Position numbers and translations under genes: made by a program
Assembly: GCA_008638375.1 (NCBI GenBank)
Contig: CM018032.1
Location: forward strand, 55,039,882 to 55,103,881
Direction of reading: 5' to 3'
DNA: 64,000 nt
Origin: Nyssa sinensis
Taxonomy: Eukaryota > Streptophyta > Magnoliopsida > Cornales > Nyssaceae
Notes under the pieces: generated by a model
What the model saw: the letters and a program-made list of their open reading frames with translations, nothing else
Database searches by the model: none
Told to the model about the DNA's origin: nothing
Shown here: piece by piece, positions 31,533-43,200 of the stretch
Numbering within the stretch: position 1 is the stretch's first letter
Layout of the letters: each line of letters begins with the position of its first letter

Positions 31533-34500
31533 GCTTTCGTCATGATAGATTTTGGGACGTGTTGGAATCACAGCCTTGGGCCCTGCTGGCCCGCCAACCA
31601 CTATCATATTTGCCCAGAATTGATTGTGGGCTTTAACGTCAAGATTTGCCTCCTGTAAACGGTCTCGCAAACAAAAAAAAAATATTGGGTATTCTCCAAG
31701 TAATACTTCAATAATGAAACCTCAAGCGATTTGTTGAGATGATGTTCGACTATTAATTCAAGAGTTTATCATCTTAAACGTTTGAGTTTGATTCTTCTTA
31801 CTAGTAATTCTTGGAATCACTTCACTTCAAGCACAAGCATGTGAAACGGTTGTAGGAAAGAGCCGTAAGGATTTAATTTGGTGCATGCAAAATGTATTCC
31901 CCGCATATGGGCCTCAAGTAAAAGATGATTAAGTGTACTTTTTTTTTTTTGCATCTCTCCGATTCTATTTTCATGCAGAATCGATGTGTTAACATGATAG
32001 CGCATCTTTTCAATGCACCACTTGGAAAGGGAGAGGAAGCAGTTGGGGCGGGAACAGTGGGATCATCGGAGGCAATAATGTTGGCTGGTTTGGCATTCAA
32101 GAGGAAATGGCAGAATAAGATGAAAGCACTTGGTAAACCCCACGACAAGCCCAACATTGTCACTGGCGCCAATGTTCAGGTAGCACGGTTGTTATACAAA
32201 TCCGTTTTCAATACGGAGTATTAATGATGTCATGACAATATTTTGATTTAAAATTTATATTTCATATTAAAATTTGATTTATATTATCACCAATTTTTTA
32301 TATTAATTTACCGCTGGACTTTTTTCATAGCAAAAAAAAAACTGATCATAGAAAACAGTTTTAAATATGTGACATGAATGATGTTGTGATAATATTTTAA
32401 TTTAAAAGATGTGTTAATGTTAGAATTTGAATTACATTATCACTGAGTTTTTTTATACTAGCTTATCATTAGACTTTTTTTACAAATATATATATATATA
32501 TATATATATAGTAGTAAGGTAACATGATGATAGTGTAAATCAATTTTAAATGTGTAATATAAATGATATCGTAATGATGTTCTAATTTGTAATAAATGTT
32601 ACGTGTCAAGTTTGATTTGCATTATGATTGAATTTCTCCATCCTGATGCAGGTATGTTGGGAGAAATTTGCTAGGTACTTTGAGGTGAAGCTAAAGGAGG
32701 TGAAGTTAAGAGATGGGTACTATGTGATGGACCCCAATAAAGCCGTGGAGATGGTGGATGAGAACACAATCTGCGTGGCTGCTATCTTGGGTTCCACCGT
32801 TAATGGAGAATTTGAAGATGTTAAACTCCTGAATGACCTCCTGATACAGAAGAACAAACAAACCGGGTAGCCCACCTCTGTCCTCTCTACCAGCAGCACA
32901 CACTGCTAATTTGCATGCACAAATTTCTAAATGTATGGATTAGGATGTTTGACACAGCACCGAATGTGATAGAAATTGAACACGTCAAGTTTTTAAAATT
33001 AAATCTATCACTGGAATTACTTACCCAAGTAAGAAATTAAATATTTGAAATTTGAAATTGATTATTAGTAATAATAACTAAATAACAAGAGTTTGTTACA
33101 TCATATTTATAATGTTACAAAACTACTACTTTAAATAAGAAATTATTAATTCATATGTTAGTCCTTATAGAATTTTAAAAAAAACTAGAGAAATGCGGAC
33201 TAAATCAAAATTGACCTTTTTGCAAGCGAGCCTATAATATGAAACTTGATAAGAATACAAGAAGCTAGTCACAAACGGCATCAAGATCCAAATTTTTTAG
33301 ATAAAATAATTAACAATCTAAAACTTTTAATAAATAGTAAAAACAGTTAATTAAAAGTTTAAACGATGAAATTTGGTTGAAAAGCAGCTTCGATCATGGC
33401 TAAAAAGCAATGAGTTTGGTCGGTCTCGTCAATCCAGATCAAAAAGTTAAGGATAATGAGTCTCAAAAACCAGACTTGCCAAAACTGTCTACGCAAGGAC
33501 TGTTCACTTGTTTTTTTATCAATGTTTCATTAAATTTAACACTAAGAGATTGGTCGAACGGTAAAAATTTGAGTATTAAAATCTAATGTCTTGAGTTCAA
33601 GTTTTTCTTGGAACTACTGGAAGTTTGTCGGATTATTAATTTCAGGATATCTTGAAATTAGTCGAGGTCCGTGCAAGCTGATCTGGATATTCAGTTATTA
33701 AAAAAAACGATTCATTAAATTTTATCTCATTTAGTACTTATGCTTTGTAGATGGGATACTCCAATTCATGTGGATGCAGCCATTGGTGGCTTCATTGCAC
33801 CATTTCTTTACCCAGAGCTTGAGTGGGATTTCCGGTTGCCATTGGTGAAGAGTATTAACGTTAGCGGCCATAATTATGGACTTGTCTATGCTGGGATTGG
33901 TTGGGTCATTTGGAGAAGCAAGAAAGACTTACCTGAAGAGCTCATCTTTCGCATCAACTATCTTGGAGCTGATCAACCCACTTTCACCCTCAACTTCTCC
34001 AAAGGTAACTTCCATCTTGCATGCATGATCACGGAATTATATCTACCTGATCTTCAAATGTGATATATATATATATATAGACACATCTCTGATATGTTTA
34101 TACTGTGGTTTTCTGCAGGTTCTAGCCAAGTAACCGCTCAGTACTATCAACTGATTCGTTTGGGTTATGAGGTGAGTCCACTAGGTTGAAATAGGTAGCT
34201 TCTTTAAGAGGACCATAACCAGCATGTCTTATAGATAATCCATCACAATGCATATGCATACACAAGGAGTACTAACAAACCCTCCACTTCAATTGGAATT
34301 TTTTCACATGAGATAACAAATCCAGGGTTTTACTTAGATTTCGAATAACAGTCCTGAATTCAAGTTGATTCTATTTTGCCTATTCCTCAAAGAAAGTAGA
34401 TCAAACAATTCCCAATCATGATTCTTGCAGATTGGATCATTCATATAATATACAAAAAGAAACTCCATATATTTGACATCTTTCTCTCTGAATAAGATGA

Positions 34501-35355
34501 AGTTGAAAAGGGTCTGCGATGTCAAAGTCAGCTACCTAATAAAGCATAAGCTCAACTACAATTTCAGATTTACTGGATCAGAAAATGCTAAAAATTGGGA
34601 AGACATGTGGTTATTAAATTAGTATATCCTTTCTCATCAGTGACAATTTGGCTTTTGTAGCATATAAATACAAGAGATTGCTGCTTGTCTGGACATATTA
34701 ATGCTAATTTGGTAACATATAGCTTATCTCATGCACACCGCATTTTGACAAACATCAAAAAGAAAGGAATTCACAAGAAGTCCCAAAATTGAAATGACAT
34801 GCTTGAAAAACTCTTTTTTATAAGGGATACAAGAACATCATGGAGAATTGTCAAGAAAATGCAATGGTACTTAAAGAAGGATTGGAGAAGACAGGGCACT
34901 TCAACATTGTATCAAAAGACAATGGAGTCCCATTAGTAGCTTTCTCCCTAAAAGACAACAGCTCTCACAATGAGTTTGAAGTCTCAAACATGCTAAGACG
35001 ATTTGGATGGATTGTGCCGGCACTTACCATGCCGCCGGATGCACAACATATAACTCTTCTTCGTGTTGTTATAAGACAAGACTTCTCCCGGACTCTGGCA
35101 GAGCGGCTTGTTATCGATATCCAGAAAGTCTTGCACGAGCTTGATGCGATCCCTGCCAGGCTCAGTGCCAAGCTATCAGTCAGTGAAGAGAAGGCCGGTA
35201 ATGGCGTTGTGAAGGGAAGTGCCAGTAATGGCATTGTGAAGAAAAGTGCCGGTAATGGCGTTGTGAAGAGAAGTGCTCTTGAGGTACAGAGCGAGTTCAC
35301 CACGGCCTGGAAAATGTCTGACATGGAGAGCAAGAAGACCAATGGCACGTGCTAG
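28690..35355 (+). CDS. GAD: Glutamate decarboxylase-like protein, PLP lysine replaced by Asn
   Basis: Seven exons: 28690-28775, 29017-29221, 31979-32179, 32652-32866, 33751-34004, 34119-34171, 34825-35355. Together they give 514 residues, close to the usual plant GAD length. GAD converts glutamate to GABA in the cytosol with pyridoxal phosphate. The N-terminus (MVLSKT...FASRYVR), [18 protein letters not shown] and the C-terminal half match plant GAD closely. Codon 277 is AAT: SGHNYG replaces the family's SGHKYG, so the lysine that binds the cofactor is gone. Codon 247 is Ile where Ser is usual (VDAAIGG). Intron 2 seems to use a GC donor (29222). Exon 7 carries three 9-codon repeats, and the calmodulin-binding tail keeps the Trp but few lysines. 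The frame is otherwise intact. It may be a pseudoenzyme or an early pseudogene. Confidence 0.85.
30826..31345 (+). mobile_element. Foldback (long inverted repeat) element in GAD intron 2
   Basis: The two halves of this roughly 520-bp AT-rich segment are imperfect inverted repeats about 200 bp long. For example, TTAACTTCATCTTAACACC in the left half mirrors the right half near 31215-31235. A relative lies at 52970-53486. No coding sequence and no clear target duplication are seen, so it is probably a MITE. The right GAD copy has the flank (39519-39528) without the element. Confidence 0.6.
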
Positions 35356-36254
35356 ATCTATAAGATGACCCTGGTTTTTTTTTTTTGGTTAGTACATTAC
35401 TTGTTGTGAATTGTTTGTGGGGCTTAAATAAGTTGTCACTACCTTCTTGAGTTTTTTCTGTATTTTTTTTTTTTGATAATTCAGGATATCCCATGTCAAG
35501 GTGAGTCTAATTAGACTCTGAGTTACCTGATATCTAGATAGTTAAAACTAATTTTTAAAAGCCCTAAAGTTAATCGGATTAGTAGAAAAAATTAATAATT
35601 TTTTATTCAGATTAGTGCCATTTTAGCTCTTTAAATTTGATGTAAACGGATTTCTATTATTCAGGCTTTTAATAGTACATCAAATTTCAAATTTAGAGAC
35701 TATTTCTCTTATTGAATGAATAATTTTCGTATTAATTGATTTTTAAAAAACACGACATATTCGATTTTTTTCATCTTTATGTACTGTATTAGAAAGTGCC
35801 ATGAAATATAGGTTCGTTGAAACATACAAAAAAAAAAAAAAAAAATGTCATTATTCGTTATTGATAATGACCATAAAGTCATGATTTAATTTCCAATTTA
35901 AAAATAACCACAAATGACCGTACCAAATCATGATTATTGAAAATATAGGGCAGCCAATAACTAATGGTATAGTGCCAAAATGATAATGATGATAAGCGGC
36001 ATAAGACTCCAAAGAATATAAAAGTCTCACAAGTAATATCACACCCAATATACTTGCACATATATGATTGATCAGATGTGTATTTGATAAACAAAAGAGA
36101 AGAGAAATACAAAACAATTACACACAAAAAGTTTATGCAATAAGCTTTAATTTACCAAATCACAAAGCTTTCTCTGTTTCTTCTCTTTCAATTCTCTTTC
36201 CAGAGATATGATATATATATATATATATATCTATAGCAGCAGCTCAGAAAATTA

Positions 36255-37639
36255 CTAAGGCTTTGACAATGGTGTCCCCTTCACAACCGTGACTGGGCAT
36301 GTCGCATTTGTCACCACGTAGTTGCTGACGCTCCCAAGCAACACCCTGTATTATTTCATTGGTTAGGTTGTCTCTAGCAACTATGATTTTTCTCTCTTTT
36401 ACTCGATGAGAAGTTGGTGCATGTTTTTTCTTTTAGGAGGGGGGGGGGAGGGTGTTGGGACAGTGACGGATCCAAGGAGATAAGTGTCGGCATGTCTTTC
36501 CAAAAATTTTAATACTGATTTTTTGCTATTAATTTTGTTAAAATATTTTAATAAAATAAGACTTGATCCTTTCTTATTTTTTTATATATTCACATGGTTC
36601 TTCCTAAATTTTATTATTTTAAATTTAACTTTTTCTAACTTAAATTTCTGAATCCGTCACTAAATGAGGAGGGGTTTTTTTTGTAGAAAAGTCTCATCTT
36701 GTGATATCTTACTCAAATTTGAGTATTTTCAAATCTTACATGACTCATACATGAATACTTAAATCTCAACAACTTTACCACCATAAGACTTTCCTACTAA
36801 ATTGTGTTTTCCATGGTTTTGGATAGAGATTTAAGGGAGTTCGATTTGACTTAGTACCAAAGGGGTGTAGTAATTGCTGGACAGTGTGACAGTCTCTATG
36901 ATTTCAATATTTTGTGAAATTCACGTAGAACCTATTATAATACTAAGATTATAATGATCATCTCACACATGTGACAAACTCATAAAATAACTTCCCACAA
37001 AAATAATAGATTTAGCTTATTGTTCGTAAATCATAATGATAATAATACCATTCTAATTACTTAAATGCCCAAGTTAGACAATAAATTAATAAAGTGGTAG
37101 AAATAGGTGGAGAAATTATTTAGTTGGACAATCCGTCACTCTACATCATTATCTAATACCACGTGACTATCTGAAAAATCCTATTACTTTTCCAATATTA
37201 TGAGAAAAATTTCAATCATAAATTTTGGATAAGTGTTAGAATTTTTGAGAAACTGTCACAGTACCATAATTTCTCAAAGAGGTAGAAAGAATAGCATTAC
37301 TTGGTTGATACATTCTAATTACTAGAATACCCTTCAACAATTCATGAAATTCAACACCAGCATTAGGGGAGTTTGGGAAGATACCTTCAACCAAGCTGCG
37401 GGGGATGTCTTTTATTTGCTCAAGTTCAAAAAGAGATAGATATATATATATATATATATGCGAAAATCTCACCTTTTGATGACTCCTAAGCCTCTGCTTC
37501 CAACAACAAGTGAATCAAGCTTGAGATGCTCCACAGCATCACACAGCTTCTCCCTTGAATCACCCCAATAAACCTTGGCCACTACCTTCGCCTGCAAATA
37601 GCATATCCCAATTCAACCATGGACACAGGCAAATCATGC

Positions 37640-37675
<36 letters not shown>

Positions 37676-37900
37676 GTGTGTGTTGTGTGAGAGAGAAAAA
37701 GAGTACCCCTTTGGTCTTGGACACAGTATCAAGCAAATCAAGAACCTCTGGATCAGGGGTGAGCCCATATTTCTTAGACACGTTAATTTCTCTGAATTCG
37801 TCGAGAGGTATCAAAGCTGAAAGTCACCAGAATAAATACAAAACGTAAGTAAAGTAGAAGGTATAATTGACATGCACATATGATCAAATGAACAATAATG

Positions 37901-37943
<43 letters not shown>

Positions 37944-38126
37944 TATGGTACGTGATCCAGTGTCAGCAAAGAGCTGCTTATTTGTGGGATCAGAGTTGGG
38001 GGACAGAACATGGATTATGATGATGCGATCACCATCATCAATCAGATTATCGATCGCCCATCGGAGGGCTGATTTGCTGCTTGATGAATAGTCCATGCCA
38101 ACCCCAACTGTACGTGCCTCCCCCAT
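36255..38126 (-). CDS. Universal stress protein (UspA family), copy A
   Basis: Four exons: 38126-37952, 37816-37707, 37591-37473, 36345-36255, giving 164 residues, typical of plant single-domain Usp proteins. The product starts [14 protein letters not shown], and the C-terminal part reads [20 protein letters not shown]. This fits the nucleotide-binding pattern G-X2-G-X9-G-S/T of ATP-binding Usp proteins, followed by NATCPVTVV. All splice sites are GT-AG and the frame is intact. It lies tail-to-tail with GAD, about 0.9 kb away. The role is inferred as a small cytosolic ATP-binding protein linked to stress responses, with the exact function unknown. Its introns hold AT, GT and GA microsatellites and a small MITE. 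Confidence 0.85.
36462..36661. mobile_element. 200-bp MITE in intron 3 of the stress protein gene, copy A
   Basis: The ends form the inverted repeat AGTGACGGATCCA / TGAATCCGTCACT. Copy B lacks this segment at the matching place (about 44300-44345), so it probably inserted after the duplication. No clear target duplication is visible, and the superfamily is not certain. Confidence 0.6.
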
Positions 38127-38388
38127 CTTTTCTCTCTGTCTCTCCAGGAATGGAAGCTGTTGCTACGATATATCCTTGAGTTGGTGTTTGCCACCCACTA
38201 TATGTGTAACTGTGTGTACTTATATCTCATATTTCATATTTGGTGTCCATATATTGTAGACCATTTATATTTCACGTATATCAAAAAATAGTAATATATA
38301 ATTATTCTATTCAATACTATTATTTTATCCAATCATTCAAACATGACTTATGTGATTTTATAACAAAAATTAAATATATATATATATA

Positions 38389-39189
38389 TGTAAGTGATGC
38401 TGCACTTTTTCATCATGGCACATCATAGGCTTCTTAGTACAATATTATCTGTTTTGAGTCTTAAGAGGCCCTCACGGCTTTGTTCTTAGCTCAGCCGTAC
38501 AATATTGTCTCTTCTGCTGGGCTTGAGTTGCCAGCGCAGGACTTTGTTAAGCGCCATTCAAACATGACTTATGTGATTTTATAACAAAAATGATATATAT
38601 ATATATATATGTAAGTGATGCTGCATTTTTTCGTCATGACACATCGTAGGCTTTTTAGCATAATATTATCCGCTTTGGACCTTAAGAGGCTCTCATGACT
38701 TTGTTCTTAACTCAGTCGTACAATATTGTCCCCTCTGCTGAGCTTAAGTTGCCAGTGCAGGACTTTGTTAAGCGCTGGGCCTAGGCCTTGTGCTAGGAGG
38801 AGAAGAGCTCAGCCGTATAATATTGTCTCCTTTGCTGGGCTTAAGTTGCCAACGCAGCATAGGCCTTGTGCTAGGAAGAGAGCAGCTCAACCGTACAATA
38901 TTATCCCTTCTGTTGGGCTTAAGTTGCCAACGTAGGACTTTGACTTTTTCTCCCTGACACAGGGTAGGCTCCTACCACAATATTGCCTGCTTTGAGCCTT
39001 AAGAGACCGTGTCATCTTAGCTCAGTCGTACAATATTGTCCCCTCTGTTGGACTTAAGTTGTAATCGCAGGGCTTTGCTAGGCACTGGGCCTAGGCGTTG
39101 TGCTAGGAAGAGAGCAGCTTGGAGCTTATAAGTTACGCCAATGCCTCGACTCTTAACCGATGTGAAACTCAAACTGGCACAACAGTAAC
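38389..39189. repeat. Unclassified insertion built of repeated 80-100-bp units
   Basis: This segment interrupts the copied GAD intron 2 within an AT microsatellite. Five diverged units beginning like CCGTACAATATTGTCCC start near 38493, 38719, 38813, 38891 and 39027. Units share GGGCTTAAGTTGCCAACG and CTAGGAAGAGAGCAGCTC. About 220 bp at 38333-38554 is itself duplicated at 38555-38715. The end CACAACA (39179-39185) recalls LTR termini, so it may be a rearranged solo LTR, but this is not certain. Confidence 0.5.
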
Positions 39190-39534
39190 AATATGATATT
39201 GCTTGCCCCTCTCTCGGCTCTTTTACTGGTACATAATCCTCAATAATCGTTTTCATATTGTTAGAAAATTTAGTTTACATTCTTCCTTCCTTCCTCCAAC
39301 AAATTAATTAGATAAAATATATATATATATATATATAAAGTCAATTATATTTCAATCTTCAACTCTAAAAGGGTTTAAAGCTTATGGGAATCCATCAAAC
39401 ACAGAACAAAAGAGATCAAGTTCTCTTAATTCTTTCCAATTATAAACCAGGTTCTTCAAATTTAAATCGTCTTGACCACAAATTTTCTATCAATGTAGTT
39501 AAGGGACTTTTGAATTTCACCCAAAAAATAATAC

Positions 39535-39572
<38 letters not shown>

Positions 39573-39678
39573 ATTTTAATTTGAAATGAAACAAAGCGCT
39601 ATTAATTTTGATTTTAAATGAGAAGAAAAGATGATGCGTAACGGTAATCATGATGGAGTGAAAATGACCGATCATTAC

Positions 39679-39709
<31 letters not shown>

Positions 39710-40222
39710 ATTGTCAGTTTAAAAATTAAATTGTATATGCAATTGACATTCTCATAATTATAAATCTTGTAAAAAAAATTAATTATGAAGACTTTTCTAC
39801 TTTTTATGATTTTTATTCATGAGAAAACTACATTATAATATTCAATTTTCAGCATAAAAATAAGACATGCATATAAATTTTCAAAGGTGATAAAAAAAAA
39901 AAATTTACAAGAAAATAAATTTTTAATTTAAATATGTGACATAAATGATGTTGTGATGATATTTTAATTTAAAAGATTTGTCAATGTCAGAATTTGAATT
40001 GCATTATCACTGAGTTTTTTCATACTAGCTTACTATTAGACTTTTTTACAAAAAAATATATATATATATATATATATATAATAGTAAGGTAACATGGTGA
40101 CAGTGTAAATCAATTTTAAATATGTAATATAAATGATGTCGTAATGATGTTCTAATTTGAAATAAATGTTATGTGTTAGAGTTTGATTTGCATTACGATT
40201 GAATTTCTCCATCCTGATGCAG

Positions 40223-43200
40223 GTATGTTGGGATAAATTTGCTAGGTACTTTGAGGTGAAGCTAAAGGAGGTGAAGTTAAGAGATGGGTACTACGTGATG
40301 GACCCCAAGAAAGCCGTGGAGATGGTGGATGAGAACACAATCTGCGTGGCTGCTATCTTGGGTTCCACCGTTAATGGAGAATTTGAAGATGTTAAACTCC
40401 TGAATGACCTCTTGATAGGGAAGAACAAACAAACTGGGTAGTCCCCCTTTGTCCTCTCTACCAGCAGCACACATTGCTAATTTGCATGCACAAATTTCTA
40501 AATGTATGGATTAGGATGTTTGACACAGCACCGAATGTGATAGAAAAATTTTTAAAATTAAATCTATCATAGAAATTACTCACCTAAGTAAGAAATTAAA
40601 TATTTAAAATTTGAAATTGATTATTAGTAGTAATAACTAAATAACAAGAGTTTGTTACATCATATTTATAATGTTACAAAATTACTACTTTAAATAAGAA
40701 ATTATTAATTCATATGTTAGTCCTAATAGAATTAAATAAAAAACTAGAGAAATGCAGAATAAATCAAAATTGACATTTTTGCAAGCGAGCCTATAATATA
40801 AAACTTGATAAGAATACAAGAAACTAGTCATAAACGGCATCTTGATCCAAATTTTTTAGATAAAATAATTAGTAGTCTAAAACTTTTAATAAATAGTAAA
40901 AACAGTTAATTAAAAGTCTAAACGATAAAATTTGGCTGAAAAGCAGCTTTGATCATGGCTAGAAAGCAATGAGTTTGGTCGGTCTCATCGATCCAAGTCA
41001 AAAAGTAGGGATAATGAGTCCCAAAAATTAGACTTGCCAAAATTATCTACACAAGAACTCTTCACTTGTTTTTTTATCAATGTTTCATTAAATTTAACAC
41101 TAAGAAGTTGGTCAAACGAAACTTGATAAGAATACAAGAAGATAGTCACAAACGGCATCTGGATCCAAATTTTTTTGATGAAATAATTGAGAGTTTAAAA
41201 CTTTTAACAAATAGTAAAAACAATTGATTAAAAGTCTAAACGATGAAATTTGGTTGAAAAACAGCTTTGATCATGGCTAGAAAGCAATGAGTTTGGTCGA
41301 TCTCGTCAATCTAGGTCAAAAAGTAGGGATAATGAGTCCCAAAAATCAAACTTACCAAAACTATCTACGCAAGAACTCTTCACTTGTTTTTTTATCAATG
41401 TTTCATTAAATTTAACACTAAGGGTTGGTCGAACGATAAAGACTTGAGTATTAAAATCTAATGTCTCGAGTTCAAATCTTTCTTGAAACTACTGAAAGTT
41501 TGTCGGATCGTTAATTTCATGTTTCATTAAATTTTATCCCATTTAGTACTTATTTACTTATGTTTTGTAGATGGGATACTCCAATTCATGTGGATGCAGC
41601 GATTGGTGGCTTCATTGCACCATTTCTTTACCCAGAGCTTGAGTGGGATTTCCGGTTGCCATTGGTGAAGAGTATTAACGTTAGCGGCCATAATTATGGA
41701 CTTGTCTATGCTGGGATTGGTTGGATCATTTGGAGAAGCAAGAAAGACTTACCTGAAGAGCTCATCTTTCGCATCAACTATCTTGGAGCTGATCAACCCA
41801 CTTTCACCCTCAACTTCTCCAAAGGTGACTTCCATCTTGCATGCATGATCACGGAATTATATCTTCCTGATCTTCAAACGTGATATATTTATATATATAT
41901 ATATATAGACACATCTCTGATATGTTTATATTGTGGTTTTCTGCAGGTTCTAGCCAAGTAACCGCTCAGTACTATCAACTGTTTCGTTTGGGTTATGAGG
42001 TGAGTCCACTAGGTTGAAATAGGTAGCTTCTTTAAGAGGACCATAACCTGCATGTCTTATAGATAATCCATCACAATGCATATGCATACACAAGGACTAC
42101 TGACAACCCCTTGTTTGAAGAAACCCTCCACTTCAATTGGAATTTTTTCACATGAGATAACAAATTCAGGGCTTTACTAAGATTCCAAATAACGGTCCTG
42201 AATTCAAGCTGATTCTATTTCGCCTATTTCTCAAAGAAAGTCGATCAAACAATTTCCAATCATGATCCTTTGTAGATTGGATCATCCATATAATATACAA
42301 AAAGAAGCTCCATATATTCGACATCTCTCTCTCTGAATAAGATAAAGTTGAAAAAGGTCTGCAATGTCAAATTCAGCTACCTAATAAAGCATAAGCTCAA
42401 CTACAATTTCAGATTTACTGGATCAGAAAATGCTAAAAACTGGGAAGACATGTGGTTATTAAATTAGTATATCCTTTCTCATCAGTGACATATGGCTTTT
42501 GTAGCATATAAATACAAGAGATTGCTGCTTGTCTGGACGTATTAATGCTAATTTGGTAACATGTAGCTTATCTCATGCACACCACATTTTGACAAACATC
42601 AAAAAGAAAGGAATTCACAAGAAGTCCCAAAATTGATATGACATGCTTGATAAACTCTGTTTTTATAAGGGATACAAGAACATCATGGAGAATTGTCAAG
42701 AAAATGCAATGGTACTTCTAGAAGGATCGGAGAAGACAGGGCACTTCAACATTGTATCAAAAGACAATGGAGTCCCATTAGTAGCTTTCTCCCTAAAAGA
42801 CAACAGCTCTCACAATGAGTTTGAAGTCTCAAACACGCTAAGACGATTTGGATGGATTGTGCCGGCACATACCATGCCGCCAGATGCACAACATGTAACT
42901 GTTCTTCGTGTTGTTATAAGACAAGACTTCTCCCGGACTCTGGCAGAGCGGCTTGTTATCGATATCCAGAAAGTCTTGCACGAGCTTGATGCAATCCCTG
43001 CCAGGCTCAGTGCCAAGCTATCAGTCAGTGAAGAGACGACCGGTAATGGCATTGTGAATGGAAGTGCCAGTAATGGCATTGTGAAGAAAAGTGCTAGTAG
43101 TGGCGTTGTGAAGAGAAGTGCTCTTGAGGTACAGAGGGAGTTCACCACGGCCTGGAAAATATCTGACATGGAGAGCAAGAAGACCAATGGCGTGTGCTAG
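40223..43200 (+). pseudogene. GAD: 5'-truncated GAD copy (exons 4-7 only)
   Basis: Exons 40223-40437, 41571-41824, 41947-41999 and 42670-43200 are equal in length to exons 4-7 of the left gene, with intact splice sites and reading frame. Exons 1-2 were outside the duplicated segment and exon 3 is missing, so no start, substrate-pocket N-terminus or promoter remains. It carries the same Asn in place of the PLP lysine (41692-41694) and the same VDAAIGG. By eye, roughly 20 amino-acid changes but only about 7 silent ones separate it from the left copy, which suggests weak or no selection on protein sequence. Splicing from the left gene into these exons cannot be excluded. Confidence 0.8.
40801..41436 (+). 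repeat. 318-bp tandem duplication in an intron of the GAD copy
   Basis: The segment starting AAACTTGATAAGAATACAAG at 40801 is repeated from 41119. The left GAD gene has a single copy (from about 33242). The event is therefore younger than the 7.9-kb duplication, or was lost on the left. Confidence 0.8.

Larger units (their letters stand above)
30322..38220 (+). repeat. Left copy of a 7.9-kb tandem duplication
   Basis: From GAD intron 2 through the universal stress protein gene, this stretch is repeated at 38221-45846. Exons 4-7 of GAD and all universal stress protein exons pair one to one at offsets of about 7.6-7.9 kb. At the junction, the sequence following the stress protein promoter (GTGTGTACTTA, ending about 38220) switches directly into GAD intron 2 sequence (TTTCATATTTGG, like 30329). 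Confidence 0.85.

Noticed and set aside
37638..37682. CRISPR-like or regulatory repeat array
   Set aside because: It is a simple (AT)n(GT)n microsatellite in a plant intron, and no spacer structure exists anywhere in the window.
37560..37848. Frames of 84-97 codons across stress-protein introns (and 45154-45459)
   Set aside because: They run through splice sites and GT/AT microsatellites. The four-exon model gives a complete Usp protein instead.
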